Positions 33,901 through 42,613 are shown, counted from the first letter of the stretch. The stretch is 64,000 bases of DNA from Fervidibacter canadensis (GCA_041446545.1 JBGOEJ010000004.1:105678-169677); one strand, 5' to 3'. The notes: generated from the sequence alone by a model not told the origin. Numbers and translations are program-made.

Positions 33901-34717
33901 TGTTCTGGCTGACTTGGTCATCGCCTCAACACGCCACACCCTGCTTTTCTTCAGCAACAAGGGACACTGCTACCAGTTGCGCGCCTACGAAATCCCGGCG
34001 GGAAGCAGGGAAGCGAAAGGGACAAATTTGGGACAACTCTTGCAACTGGATGCCGATGAGCAAATTGTCGCCACCGTGCCCATCGCCAACTTTGACGACG
34101 GCGGCTTCTTGTTCATGGCGACGCGAAACGGGACGGTCAAAAAGTCGCCGCTGAGCGAGTTCACGACAAGGCTGGCGAAAGGCGTGCAGGCAATCACACT
34201 GGCGGAAGGCGACGAACTTTGCGGCGTCAAGTGGACGGACGGCAACAAGGAAGTCTTGCTGGCGACGGCAAAGGGAATGGTCATCCGCTTCAAGGAAGAC
34301 GAAGTTCGCCCGATGGGACGGCAAGCCCAAGGCGTTCGCGGGATTAACCTGCAGGAAGGCGACAGGGTTGTCACTTTTGACTTGGTGGAACCTGACGACG
34401 ATTCGGTCTTGGTCGTTTCCGAGTTTGGCTACGGCAAGCGGGTTTCCCTCAAAGAAATCCGCCCGCAAGGTCGTGGCGGGAAAGGCTTGATTTTGATGGG
34501 CGTTGACAAAAAGACAGGCAACTTGGTTGCCGTCCAAGTCGTCCGCCCTGATGACGAAGTGCTCGTCACGACGGCTCGCGGCATCGTCGTCAGGCTCGCC
34601 GTCGACAAGATAAGGCGGATGGGACGAGCCGCTCGCGGCAAACAGTTAGTGCCCGTCAAAAACGGCGATGTCATCACCCGCATCACTCTCGTCGTGCGCC
34701 CGACGGAAGAGGCATAA
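30938..34717 (+). CDS. gyrA: DNA gyrase subunit A, with intein inserted after the catalytic tyrosine
   Basis: The 1259-residue precursor contains a normal 815-residue gyrase A subunit, the DNA-cleaving part of the A2B2 type II topoisomerase. Residues 1-124 carry SYTRYAMSVIVSRALPDVRDGL and end AQMRY with the active-site Tyr124; the protein resumes at Thr569 with TECRLAPIAMAMLEDIDKET. Later blocks include ATGIAVAMATEIPPHNL and the C-terminal beta-pinwheel with the GyrA box QGRGGKG, which separates it from ParC. Start: ATG 30938 with AAGGAGG at 30922-30928. It must splice to be active, since the intein splits the breakage-reunion site. gyrB is not nearby. Confidence 0.96.
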   Translation: MAEVPFARELVTVPLERELATSYTRYAMSVIVSRALPDVRDGLKPVQRRILYAMYEQNMFPDRPREKCAAVVGEVMKKYHPHGDAPIYEALVRMAQDFTMRYPLIDGQGNFGSIDGDPPAQMRYCVTGDTLVVTDRGLVPIAELGENGNEVSEGTREIAVKVLSCAGKVNMASRWFDSGVHPTLRVRTQHGYEITGTFNHPLLVCVPDDNGRPTFVWKTLEQLRVGDFVVIDRSGQLWANESVDLRPYHPQLSPRSRAHRHHLPTELDERLAFLLGALIAEGTVRGNVVEFTFTPGEFADAFEATWRSVFPTCRLHKQLRPPVGFGKQPFWQMHIVSKQVITFLRNLGLKGKSAQRSIPPVVLRSPKSVVASFLQGLFEGDGSVERSSGTLYRVTLCSKSEQLVKQVQILLLRFGIVCTRYFDRKRRDWRLCIQGKDNLQRFADQIGFVSSEKRKALEEVLASLSGSALARYDFVPFLAAYIRRIALRHREWLSKHNFDRPERLTAALPRLAQALPAADWLLVAFLAQQRYLFDRVVAIEPAGWQRVYSVRVDSHCHSFVANGFVNHNTECRLAPIAMAMLEDIDKETVDWRPNYDEKHMEPVVLPAKVPNLLVNGATGIAVAMATEIPPHNLGEVVDALLHLIDNPNATVDDLMKFLPGPDFPTGGIIVGKEGICEAYTTGRGTIVLQGRATIENLPGGRTAIVITELPYRVSKEQLIVQIANLVQNRKLEGVADINDETDRTGMRIVVEVKRDYNPRAVLAQLYKLTNLRVNYGIILLALVNNEPKILTLKDILQHYIDHRRQVVTRRTQFELRKAEARAHILEGLRLVARNLDEVIAIIRRSESREEARERLMRHFKLSEQQADAILNMQLGQLTRLDQQRLREEYEALIKRIEELQAILRNPRQVDLIIKQELQEVKRQFADHRRTAIVAQAEDADVPMEELLVEQDIAIAISRDGYIKRLPLDAYLERKRGKTTIGLSRKEQDVLADLVIASTRHTLLFFSNKGHCYQLRAYEIPAGSREAKGTNLGQLLQLDADEQIVATVPIANFDDGGFLFMATRNGTVKKSPLSEFTTRLAKGVQAITLAEGDELCGVKWTDGNKEVLLATAKGMVIRFKEDEVRPMGRQAQGVRGINLQEGDRVVTFDLVEPDDDSVLVVSEFGYGKRVSLKEIRPQGRGGKGLILMGVDKKTGNLVAVQVVRPDDEVLVTTARGIVVRLAVDKIRRMGRAARGKQLVPVKNGDVITRITLVVRPTEEA
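31310..32641 (+). mobile_element. GyrA intein with LAGLIDADG homing endonuclease domain
   Basis: A 444-residue in-frame intein lies between Tyr124 and Thr569 of gyrase A. The N-terminal splice block is CVTGDTLV with Cys1; block B is TFNHPLLV (about 73-80); the C-terminal block is SFVANGFVNHN with penultimate His443 and Asn444, and Thr follows as the +1 residue. Two dodecapeptide endonuclease motifs are visible, LGALIAEGT (about 151-159) and QGLFEGDGSVE (about 251-261), so both acidic positions (Glu and Asp) survive. It sits at the same site as the mycobacterial GyrA intein. Splicing-competent by sequence; endonuclease probably intact. Confidence 0.95.
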
Positions 34718-34723
34718 GACGAC

Positions 34724-35815
34724 ATGACCGCAGAAGCACACAAAGCAATCGTGACGCTGGATGGCATTATCCTTCGTCCAGTGGCGTTGCCTATCCGACC
34801 TGATTGGTCAACCATTTTTGGTCGGGATGCTCCTTTGCTGTTGGAAATCGGGATCGGCAATGGTGAGTTCCTCGTCTGGCTGGCGAAACGCCATCCCAAT
34901 GCCAATTGCCTCGGCGCAGAAATCGCCCGCAAATTTTTGCTCAAGGCGCGCAATCGCATCCGCAAGGAAGGCTTGACCAATGTCCGTCTGCTGCCGATGG
35001 AAGGAAGTCAAGCCCTCTCGCGCCTCTTTGCTCCTGAAAGCCTTTCAGGGCTTTGGCTCAACTTTCCCGACCCTTGGCACAAGCGACGGCATCAAAAGCG
35101 GCGGTTGGTGGACGAAGCCTTCGCGTGGCTCTTAGCATCACGCCTTTGCGTCGGCGGCACTTTCGTCATGGTCACTGACTACGAACCTTACGCACAGGAA
35201 GTTTTGGCGTTCTTTTCTGCCTGCCCTGCTTACGCGCCCCTTTGGGAGGTGCCGATGCGCTCCGAACTGCCCGACTATTACGACACCAAATACGCCCGCA
35301 AGTGGAAAGCATTGGGGCGACCCTTGTTTTACCTCGGCTTCCGAAAAGTTCGCTCAGTCGCCGAACCCGACTGGTTTGCTTCGGTCTATCCGTCGGCAGC
35401 CTTGCGGGGGGATGAACCGATGCCGCAAGTAGAATTGCATGTCGGGCAGCCCGTTGACTGGGAGCGCCTTTGGCGAGATGTTCCTCGTGAAGTGTTGTGG
35501 CGAAGCGAGGATGGCGTCATCGTCGTCAAGGAAGCCTACCAAAGCGATGAGCGTTTGCTGTTGGATGTCATCGTCGCCGAAGGCAAATTGACTCAACGCT
35601 TTTTCGTCGTCGTTCATCCGCATGGGCGAGGTCTGTTGGTGCGGTTGCACGAAGCCAGCCACGCTGACCCGACAAAGGGCGTTCATCGGGCTGTCGCCCT
35701 TATCGCCAAAACTTTGCTGAGGTTGCTCCCTGACGCTCAAATTGCTCAGACAACTTGCCCGCCATCTATCTGGCGCAAGTTGGGCGAGGAGATGCAAGCG
35801 CCACCCGTTGAATAG
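34724..35815 (+). CDS. trmB: tRNA (guanine-N7-)-methyltransferase with C-terminal extension
   Basis: A 363-residue SAM enzyme that makes m7G46 in tRNA. The Rossmann SAM motif is LLLEIGIGNGEFLVWLAKRHP (about 37-57), followed by GAEIARKFLLKA and the TrmB signature LNFPDPWHKRRHQKRRLVD near residue 108, where the Asp-Pro-Trp and Lys/Arg-rich loop binds tRNA. After the usual methylase end (about residue 215) there are 140 extra residues with no motif I know, rich in beta strands (VVVKEAYQSDERLLLDVIVA). Similar extensions occur in some thermophile TrmBs. It starts 7 bp after gyrA. Confidence 0.88.
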   Translation: MTAEAHKAIVTLDGIILRPVALPIRPDWSTIFGRDAPLLLEIGIGNGEFLVWLAKRHPNANCLGAEIARKFLLKARNRIRKEGLTNVRLLPMEGSQALSRLFAPESLSGLWLNFPDPWHKRRHQKRRLVDEAFAWLLASRLCVGGTFVMVTDYEPYAQEVLAFFSACPAYAPLWEVPMRSELPDYYDTKYARKWKALGRPLFYLGFRKVRSVAEPDWFASVYPSAALRGDEPMPQVELHVGQPVDWERLWRDVPREVLWRSEDGVIVVKEAYQSDERLLLDVIVAEGKLTQRFFVVVHPHGRGLLVRLHEASHADPTKGVHRAVALIAKTLLRLLPDAQIAQTTCPPSIWRKLGEEMQAPPVE

Positions 35816-35840
35816 CGCTCTTCGTGCCTTTGTTGCGCCC

Positions 35841-37013
35841 TCACTCACCGATAGGCGCAGGAATTTGCAGGAGTTGCCAACTGCAAAGCCAAACGATTGC
35901 CATGACGGCTGCCGCTGTCCAGAAGGGCAAGGTGGGAGTGAGGTGAAACCATACGCCTGCCCACAAGGGTCCCAAGATGCGGGCAAGGCTGCCAGCGCTC
36001 TGGTAAACCCCCATGACACTTCCGCGCATTTCATCGGGACTAAATTGCGAGACGAGGCTGGCAAGGGTCGGCTGCGCCATTGCTCCTCCGACGGAAAGGA
36101 TGGCGAGGCTGGGAAAAAGCCAAAGCCAATGAGGTGCAAGAGGCAACATCGCTAACCCAAAAGCGGTCAAACCCGTCCCGTTGATCACCAAGCGGGCTTC
36201 CCCGTAGCGTTTTGCCCATTGCCCTACCGCCACCCCTTGAAGAGCGCCCATCAGTAAGCCGGCAAAACTTAGCAACAAACCGACCCGCCATCCCGTCTCT
36301 TCCACCGTCCAATGCCAGCGGAGGGGCAAAAAGAGGGGAAGGCTGAATTGCAGATTGGCGATAGCGAAGGTGGCGAAGAAGAATAGGGCGATGCAAAGGA
36401 GCAAGGGACGATGACGCCAGACTTGCTGAAGCGTTGCCCAACGGGAAAGAGGACGGGACGATTGGCGCTGCAGCGGTTCGGGCAAAAAGCGCCAAGCGCC
36501 CAGCAACGCCAATGCCGAAAACATCGCCGCCCCAAACCCAACGGCATGAATGCCGCCCAAGCGCCCCAGCAAGCCGCCCAACGCTGGACCCAGCACGAAC
36601 CCTACCCCGAAGGCAGCGCCAACCAATCCCATCGCCCCCGCTCGTTCCGATGGGGGCGTGATGTCGGCTAAGTAGGCTTGGGCGACCGAGATGTTGGCGG
36701 CAGCAATCCCTGCGAGGAGGCGGGAGGCAAAGAGCATCGCCACCGAGTTAGCGGCAGCGAACAGCAAGTAGCCGATCACTGAGCCCATCAACGACACCAT
36801 CAAGATGGGGCGCCGTCCCACCTGATCCGACAAACTTCCCCACACAGGCGCAAACAAAAACTGCATCGCCGAATAAGTGGCGAACAAAACGCCCACCAAC
36901 CATTCGGGCGCTCCCAACGCATGGGCGTAAGGACCCAGTTGCGGGATGACCATCCCGAACCCCAACAAATCCAACGCCACGATGGCAAAAAGTAACCGCT
37001 TCTGTCGCCCCAT
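35841..37013 (-). CDS. MFS transporter (TetA-like, 12 TM)
   Basis: A 390-residue Major Facilitator protein with 12 hydrophobic segments. After the first helix (LLFAIVALDLLGFGMVIPQL) comes motif A, GSLSDQVGRRPILM, with its Asp/Gly/Arg residues. A second Gly-rich block (LVGAAFGVGFVLGPALGGLLG) marks motif C of drug:H+ antiporters (DHA1). The open frame extends to 37073, but GGAGGT 8 bp before ATG 37011-37013 fixes the start. It is probably an exporter of small molecules such as drugs, with unknown substrate. It converges with trmB (25 bp) and is divergent from the esterase. Confidence 0.87.
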   Translation of the reverse strand: MGRQKRLLFAIVALDLLGFGMVIPQLGPYAHALGAPEWLVGVLFATYSAMQFLFAPVWGSLSDQVGRRPILMVSLMGSVIGYLLFAAANSVAMLFASRLLAGIAAANISVAQAYLADITPPSERAGAMGLVGAAFGVGFVLGPALGGLLGRLGGIHAVGFGAAMFSALALLGAWRFLPEPLQRQSSRPLSRWATLQQVWRHRPLLLCIALFFFATFAIANLQFSLPLFLPLRWHWTVEETGWRVGLLLSFAGLLMGALQGVAVGQWAKRYGEARLVINGTGLTAFGLAMLPLAPHWLWLFPSLAILSVGGAMAQPTLASLVSQFSPDEMRGSVMGVYQSAGSLARILGPLWAGVWFHLTPTLPFWTAAAVMAIVWLCSWQLLQIPAPIGE

Positions 37014-37095
37014 CGTCGCAAACCTCCAAGGCGCAGCGTCGCTTGAGAGAGCGCCACAATTTTTGCACACCAAAAAGAGAGCGAGGGAGCAAAGG

Positions 37096-38148
37096 ATGGC
37101 GTGGGAGTTTGACCCGATGCCTTATGCGACGGCGCGTTACGACGAAATGACGCCGCAGTTAACTTTTCGCGCCCTGCGGCTTGCCGATGCTCGGCGATGG
37201 CGACAAAAGTTGCGCCAAACCCTTGCCACCTTGCTGGGTGGTTTCCCTCCACCTTGCCCCTTACAGCCTCAACGGTTAGAAGTTCGGGAACTGACGACGC
37301 AAACCGACGACGGTCAAATAGTGCGTTACCGTCGGGAAGCCGTAACCTTCCAGAGCCGACCCCGCCTGACGGTCTTCGCCTACTTCCTCAAGCCTCTCCC
37401 CGACGGCGATAAATTGCCTGCCATTCTTTGCCTGCCAGGGCACGGTCGGGGCGTGGACGACATCGTGGGCATCAACCCTGACGGCACTTTGCGCCAAAGA
37501 TGGGGCGGTTACCAACGGGACTTTGCCCTTCAATGTGTCGCTCACGGCTTTGCGGCGCTGGCGATAGAACAACTGGGATTTGGGCATCGGCGCGATGAAG
37601 CCGCCCGCCAGCGCGGTCCTGAAGCCTCCTCTTGTCAACCCCTCTCAGGTGCGGCGCTCCTTTTAGGCGAGACGATGATCGGCTGGCGCGTTTACGATGC
37701 CTTACGGGCTCTTGACTACCTGCAAACTCGCCCCGATGTGGACGCCCAACGCCTCGCCGTCATGGGCATTTCCGGTGGCGGGACGACTTCCTTATTTTCG
37801 GCTGCCCTTGACGAACGCATCAAAGTCGCCGTCATCAGCGGCTACTTCAACACCTTCCGAGCCAGCATCTACACCATCAGCCATTGCATGGACAACTATG
37901 TGCCCGGCATTTTGCGTTACGCCGAAATGCCTGACATCGCCGGGCTCATTGCCCCACGCCCCGTGCACATTGAAAGTGGCATCCACGACCCCATCTTCCC
38001 CGTTGAGGCGACGAAGGAAGCCTTTGCCCGATTGCAGCGCATCTACGAAGTCTTCGGCGCTGCCGACCGTCTCAGTCTGCACCTCTTTGACGGTGGACAT
38101 GAGTTCAACGGTCAGCAAGCCTTCCCGTTCCTGAAGCGTTGGCTCTAA
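37096..38148 (+). CDS. Alpha/beta hydrolase, acetyl xylan esterase-like
   Basis: A 350-residue hydrolase of the abhydrolase_7/AXE1-like type, cytoplasmic with no signal peptide. A long N-terminal cap precedes PAILCLPGHGRGVDDIVG (oxyanion strand). The nucleophile is Ser in AVMGISGGGTTSLFSAALDE (about residue 222), the acid Asp in ESGIHDPIFPVEATKEAF, and the His in LFDGGHEFNG near the C-terminus. Family members deacetylate sugars or open lactones. The start is ATG 37096, with GAGGGAG 6 bp upstream; the frame runs back to 36946. A sugar isomerase follows on the opposite strand, so a role in carbohydrate breakdown is plausible. Confidence 0.8.
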   Translation: MAWEFDPMPYATARYDEMTPQLTFRALRLADARRWRQKLRQTLATLLGGFPPPCPLQPQRLEVRELTTQTDDGQIVRYRREAVTFQSRPRLTVFAYFLKPLPDGDKLPAILCLPGHGRGVDDIVGINPDGTLRQRWGGYQRDFALQCVAHGFAALAIEQLGFGHRRDEAARQRGPEASSCQPLSGAALLLGETMIGWRVYDALRALDYLQTRPDVDAQRLAVMGISGGGTTSLFSAALDERIKVAVISGYFNTFRASIYTISHCMDNYVPGILRYAEMPDIAGLIAPRPVHIESGIHDPIFPVEATKEAFARLQRIYEVFGAADRLSLHLFDGGHEFNGQQAFPFLKRWL

Positions 38149-38183
38149 CGGAGGCAGCGATGAGGCGTGGCATTAGACTCCGC

Positions 38184-38975
38184 TCACGCCATCCATTCTC
38201 GCAATTTCTGGGCGCAGGCAGGGAGCGTCTCGTTGGGGTCGCCGGGCACGCCGCATTCCAACGCCATGAAGCCATCAAAGCCGATTTCCTTGAGCGCCGC
38301 AAAGCCGCTGCGAAAATCCGTGTGTCCCCACCCAGGCAGCAATCGGTTGCTATCAGCGAGGTGAATGTGCTTGAGCCAGCGACCGCCTTTGCGGATGGCG
38401 TCAGGGATGGACGATTCCTCAATGTTCATGTGGAAGAAATCCGCCATGATGCCGATATGCGGGTTGCCCACTCGCTCACACAGTTCCACCGCTTGCTCCA
38501 CACGGCGCAAAAAGTGCGTCTCGTAGCGGTTAAGGGGTTCCAACAACAAAATCGTCCCGACTTTCTCGGCATGTTTGCCTAAGTCGTCCAAGTAAAACAG
38601 CAACAATTCCCGCTCAAGGTCAACGGCACTTTTGTAGGGCGTCAAGTCGGGCAATTTGGGTGGACCGAAGATGGGGACGAAAATCAAGCCAACCGCTCCC
38701 AATTCCGCCGCTGCCGTCAATCGTGCCTTGATGTCTTCAACGGCTTGCTTGCGTCCATTGGGGTCAGGGTCAAGGACGGAGCCCCGATAGCCTGCGCAAA
38801 CGGTGCTGACTTTCAGCCCTGCTTTCTCCACGATATTGCGCACCGATGCGGCGTTTTGCACGAGCCAATCGCTCCCCCAAAACTCCACGCCCTCATAACC
38901 CCACGCCGCCAGTTTGTCCAATTTCTCCTCCAACGATGCGCCCGGCACCAACCCTTCCTGAGCCGCTAACTTCAT
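38184..38975 (-). CDS. Sugar phosphate isomerase/epimerase-type TIM barrel (AP endonuclease 2 family)
   Basis: A 263-residue TIM barrel of the xylose-isomerase-like family. Landmarks: LDKLAAWGYEGVEFWGSDW near residue 25, a His/Glu/Asp metal set in LLEPLNRYETHFLRRVEQAV (Glu, about 155), GIMADFFHMNIEE (Asp/His, about 187-190), KHIHLADSNRLLPGWGHTDF, and a final Glu in MALECGVPGDP. This order is that of inosose isomerases and hydroxypyruvate isomerases, but the sugar is unknown. AAGGAGGG precedes the ATG. The next gene upstream on this strand is hisS, 174 bp away. Confidence 0.82.
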   Translation of the reverse strand: MKLAAQEGLVPGASLEEKLDKLAAWGYEGVEFWGSDWLVQNAASVRNIVEKAGLKVSTVCAGYRGSVLDPDPNGRKQAVEDIKARLTAAAELGAVGLIFVPIFGPPKLPDLTPYKSAVDLERELLLFYLDDLGKHAEKVGTILLLEPLNRYETHFLRRVEQAVELCERVGNPHIGIMADFFHMNIEESSIPDAIRKGGRWLKHIHLADSNRLLPGWGHTDFRSGFAALKEIGFDGFMALECGVPGDPNETLPACAQKLREWMA

Positions 38976-39149
38976 CCCTTTCCCTCCTTCTGTGATGCTT
39001 TTGTCAAGCCTGCCAACAAAGGGCGGTCAATGCGACCAACCAAATCAGTTTGGCAGCGATGCCTAACAACCGCCCAAGGACTATCCTTTGAGACAACGCT
39101 TAAAGCAATGGCACACCGAGAAATCCGACCTCGCCTCGGGGCTTCCCTT

Positions 39150-40445
39150 TCAGAGCGACAAAGAAGCAAGACGCTCGGCGACCGTTGCTAATGGCTCGCG
39201 CCATTGCTCACTGCGCACCATGTCACGGACAGTGACGCTGCCGTCTCGCAGTTCGTCCTCGCCCAAAATTAACACGAACCGCGCTCCCAATTTGTCGGCG
39301 AAGCGCATTTGTCCCTTCAAACTCCGCCCCAAGTAGTCAATGTCGGTGCGGATGCCCTTTTGGCGCAAAGTGCGAAGAAGCAGGAAGGCAGCCTCTTGAG
39401 CGATGGGCGATGCGATGGCGATAAAGGCATCCACGACGGTGTCGTTGGGCGGTTGATGACCGTTGGCTCGCCTTGCCAGCAGGGTGCGTTCCATCCCGCA
39501 ACCGAACCCGACGCCGGGCGTCGGTTCGCCCCCCAATTCGGCGATCAGTCCGTCGTAGCGCCCTCCCGCCAACACGGTGCTTTGAGCGCCCAACTCGGGA
39601 TGGACGAACTCAAAGACGGTGCGGGTGTAGTAATCCAGCCCGCGCACCAAATGACCGTCCAGTTCGTAGGCGATGCCCCAAGTTTGAAGTTGCTTTCGCA
39701 CAGCCTCAAAGTGGGCTTGACAATCGGCGCAGAGATAGTCCAGCGTGATAGGCGCTTGGCGGACGACCGTTTGACAGCCTTCTTCCTTGCAATCCAAAAC
39801 CCGCAGCGGGTTCGTCGCCATCCGACGCTGGCAATCGGCACACAACTTGGATTCATGCTCCCGCAAAAATGCCAACAAGTTCGCTCGGTAGCGGGGACGG
39901 CAATCAGGATTCAGGCAGCCGATGGAGTTAAGATGGACGGTAAAGCCGTCGGCACCGACAGCGGTCAGAAAATCCACGCCTAACGCAATGACTTCGGCGT
40001 CCAAAGCAGGATGAGGCGAGCCAATGGCTTCCACACCGCATTGGTGGTGCTGGCGCAACCGTCCCGCCTGCGGCCGCTCGTAGCGGAAGATGGGGGCGAT
40101 GTAGAAGACTTTGACCAGCGGCGTTTGTTGAAGGACGCCATGCTCCAAAAGGGCGCGGGCGACAGGCGCCGTTCCTTCAGGGCGCAAGACCCAACGCTCT
40201 TCATCGCCGACGGGATGGCGCGACCCGTAAGGAATGACGGCAAACATCTGCTTTTGCACGATGTCGGAAGTTTCGCCCGCTGTCCGCTCAAAGAGCCCCA
40301 AATCCTCAAAGGCAGGGGTGCGGATTTCGCGGTAGCCGTAACGGGCACACCATGCCCGAAAAGTTTCCTCAATGAAGCGCCACTCGGTGATTTCGTCGGG
40401 CAAAATGTCCTTCGTCCCGCGCGGGGCTTTGAACCGAACGGGCAT
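39150..40445 (-). CDS. hisS: Histidyl-tRNA synthetase
   Basis: A 431-residue class II synthetase charging tRNA-His. Motif 1 region begins APRGTKDILPDE; motif 2 is SPIF-type IAPIFRYERPQAGRLRQHHQ; the HisA motif is LVRGLDYYTRTVFEF and motif 3 is GGEPTPGVGFGCGMERTL (near residue 330). A small Cys4 insertion (CADCQRRMATNPLRVLDC, plus LDYLCADCQAHF) lies in the middle, as in many bacterial HisRS. The frame includes a TTG at 40448; ATG 40445 with GGTGAG upstream is the likely start. It lies 38 bp after the CDGSH gene on the same strand, so they may be co-transcribed. Confidence 0.95.
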   Translation of the reverse strand: MPVRFKAPRGTKDILPDEITEWRFIEETFRAWCARYGYREIRTPAFEDLGLFERTAGETSDIVQKQMFAVIPYGSRHPVGDEERWVLRPEGTAPVARALLEHGVLQQTPLVKVFYIAPIFRYERPQAGRLRQHHQCGVEAIGSPHPALDAEVIALGVDFLTAVGADGFTVHLNSIGCLNPDCRPRYRANLLAFLREHESKLCADCQRRMATNPLRVLDCKEEGCQTVVRQAPITLDYLCADCQAHFEAVRKQLQTWGIAYELDGHLVRGLDYYTRTVFEFVHPELGAQSTVLAGGRYDGLIAELGGEPTPGVGFGCGMERTLLARRANGHQPPNDTVVDAFIAIASPIAQEAAFLLLRTLRQKGIRTDIDYLGRSLKGQMRFADKLGARFVLILGEDELRDGSVTVRDMVRSEQWREPLATVAERLASLSL

Positions 40446-40483
40446 CAATGCTCACCTCAAAGCGAGAGCAGAATGGGTTGCGG

Positions 40484-40735
40484 TCATTGCTCTGGCGGAT
40501 ATTCCGACGGGGGCGCAACGGGATTGCCCGCTTCGTCCAAAAGTTGCACCCTCCCTCGCTGGCGGTTTTCATCGTAGGCGTAGAGGTTGCCTTCCTCTTC
40601 GTCCCAAGTCTGCCGATGCGAGCCATCGCAATAGGGTTTGTTTTTGGACAAGCCGCAGGCACAAAGGGCAATCGTTTTGCCCTCCACCTGAATGGTGTAA
40701 GGTCGGTTACGGTCATGACGCACCAAGCGAGCCAT
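40484..40735 (-). CDS. CDGSH iron-sulfur domain protein
   Basis: An 83-residue protein with a full CDGSH signature CACGLSKNKPYCDGSH, i.e. C-x-C-x2-S-x3-P-x-C-D-G-x2-H, which binds a 2Fe-2S cluster through three Cys and one His. The His ligand is present. Only one CDGSH unit is seen, so it should work as a homodimer. A Pro/Glu-rich tail follows. It lies directly upstream of hisS on the minus strand and 35 bp downstream of an M28 peptidase gene. Bacterial single CDGSH proteins are electron-transfer or redox sensors without a fixed role. Confidence 0.88.
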   Translation of the reverse strand: MARLVRHDRNRPYTIQVEGKTIALCACGLSKNKPYCDGSHRQTWDEEEGNLYAYDENRQRGRVQLLDEAGNPVAPPSEYPPEQ

Positions 40736-40770
40736 CGCCTTTCAACCTCCTTCGCACAGATTTTTGCGCT

Positions 40771-42570
40771 TCATTGGCGGGGGTGGCGGGAAACGGCTTC
40801 AGGCACAACTGTCACCGTCAACCGCTCATTGCCTCGCAGGATGACAAAGGAGACAGGTTTGCCTGGTTGAAGTTCGCTCAAGATGGCGGTGTAGTCGTAG
40901 ATATTGCGGACGGTTTTGCCTGCCACCTCCACGATGATGTCGCCCGCTTTCAACCCTGCTTTCTCGGCAGGGCTACCGGGTCGCACGCCCAGCAACTTGA
41001 CACCTTCGCCTTCCCAACCGTAATCGGGAACGATGCCCGTGCTCACCCGTGCCCCGGCGATGCTCGGTCGCTCCGTTTGTTGGGAGCGTTGAAAGGGTGG
41101 GCGTTCAGGCAAATTAGCGATGCGTTCAACGAGAATTGCCGCCATGTGCAGCAAACGCTCCATGCCTTCATAGTTGAGGGTGTCCCATGTGTCGCTGGGG
41201 CGATGGTAGTTTTCGTGCATGCCCGTGAAGAAGAACAGGACGGGGATGCCGGCGTTGTAAAAGGCGAAATGGTCGCTGGCGCCAAAGACGCCGGGCGAAT
41301 CGCGCAGGGTGAAGCCAAAAGAGCGGTTGACTTCGTTGACCAACTCCGCCCAGACGGGCGAACTGTCCCTGCCGAGCAAATAGAGGGTGTCATTGCGCAG
41401 TCGCCCAATCATGTCCATGTTGACCATCGCAATGATGCGCTCTAACGGGACGGTTGGATGGTTGACGAAATGCAACGAACCGATCAACCCTCGCTCCTCA
41501 GCGCCGAAGGCGATAAAGAGCAAACTGCGTTGGAGGCGGTCACGGTGGGCGGCGAAAAATTGCGCCAGTTCCAAAAGCCCTGCCGTGCCCGAAGCGTTGT
41601 CGTCAGCGCCGTGAAAGATGCGTTGATTGCCCTTCTCGTCGGTGTCGGTGCCCATGTGGTCGTAGTGGGCGCCGATGACGACAATTTCGTTTTTGCGCTT
41701 TGGGTCGCTCCCTTCCACCAAGCCGAGGACATTGGCATCTTCCAATCGCTCCCGCACCAAGTTCACCCGCAACCGCACGCAGGCGTTAGGGATGGCAAAG
41801 GAGTTAGGCTTGCGGGTTTCATCTATGCGCTTTTGCACTTCCGCCAAGGGCAGCAATGCTTCGGCAAAAGCGCGCTTGACCGTCACCGCAAGGATGCCCG
41901 CATCGGCTGTCAAGGGTTCGTTCCAAAAAGGCACGGGTTCATCGTCAAAGGGGCTTTGCGGACCGGCGACGAGGATGATCGCCTTCGCTCCCTTCTCGCG
42001 GGCGATGCGGAGTTTGTTGGCGAACATCGCTTCGGGCAGGAAAGCGTTGTCGTTAGCGGGCATTCCTCGGAGCGCCAAGACGATTTTGCCTTGCACCGAG
42101 ATGCCCTCGTAATCGTCGTAGCCCTTTTCAGGAGCGCTGAGCCCGTAGCCGACAAACACAAGGTCGCCTTCCACTTCTCCGTTAGCAGACAGGGCTAAAG
42201 GCAGGAACTCTTTGTCGGGTTGGAAAGTTTTCGTCGTGCCATCGGGCAAAGACAAGGCAAGGGCGTTGCCATCGCCCAGCCGCAATCGTCCCTGAAAGGA
42301 AAAGCGCTGAAAGTAAGTGCCGTCGTCGCCCATCGGCTTAAGCCCCCAAGAGGCGAAGAGGGTAGCGATGTAGTCGCGGGCTTTTTGCGCCCCTTCCGTC
42401 CCTGCCCTTCGTCCTTGTAATTCATCCGACGCAAGGTAGCGGACATGTTCCCTCAATTCGGCGGCGGTGATCGCCGTCGTGGAGACGGTTTTGTAAGAGG
42501 CTAAATCGCTCCATCCCGACGACAGCCATCCGAGGGCAAGCAGGAAGAAAAACCAGCCAACTTTGCGCAT
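40771..42570 (-). CDS. M28-family zinc aminopeptidase with PA and PDZ domains
   Basis: A 599-residue exported metallopeptidase with a signal peptide (VGWFFFLLALGWLSSG). An N-terminal segment with a PA-like insertion (VFVGYGLSAPEKGYDDYEGI) precedes the M28 catalytic part: IGAHYDHMG (His/Asp metal), HGADDNASGTAGLLELA (Asp), FGAEERGLIGS (catalytic Glu-Glu), VNMDMIGRL (Asp), and ASDHFAFYNAGIP (His). A PDZ domain is at the C-terminus (GVKLLGVRPGSPAEKAGL, DIIVEVAGKTV). It probably trims peptides in the periplasm. The neighbours (a TPR protein upstream, a CDGSH protein downstream) give no further clue. Confidence 0.9.
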   Translation of the reverse strand: MRKVGWFFFLLALGWLSSGWSDLASYKTVSTTAITAAELREHVRYLASDELQGRRAGTEGAQKARDYIATLFASWGLKPMGDDGTYFQRFSFQGRLRLGDGNALALSLPDGTTKTFQPDKEFLPLALSANGEVEGDLVFVGYGLSAPEKGYDDYEGISVQGKIVLALRGMPANDNAFLPEAMFANKLRIAREKGAKAIILVAGPQSPFDDEPVPFWNEPLTADAGILAVTVKRAFAEALLPLAEVQKRIDETRKPNSFAIPNACVRLRVNLVRERLEDANVLGLVEGSDPKRKNEIVVIGAHYDHMGTDTDEKGNQRIFHGADDNASGTAGLLELAQFFAAHRDRLQRSLLFIAFGAEERGLIGSLHFVNHPTVPLERIIAMVNMDMIGRLRNDTLYLLGRDSSPVWAELVNEVNRSFGFTLRDSPGVFGASDHFAFYNAGIPVLFFFTGMHENYHRPSDTWDTLNYEGMERLLHMAAILVERIANLPERPPFQRSQQTERPSIAGARVSTGIVPDYGWEGEGVKLLGVRPGSPAEKAGLKAGDIIVEVAGKTVRNIYDYTAILSELQPGKPVSFVILRGNERLTVTVVPEAVSRHPRQ

Positions 42571-42613
42571 CGTTCCTCACACTCCATCGGAAAGGTCGGA
42601 AGGCTTTGGGCTT

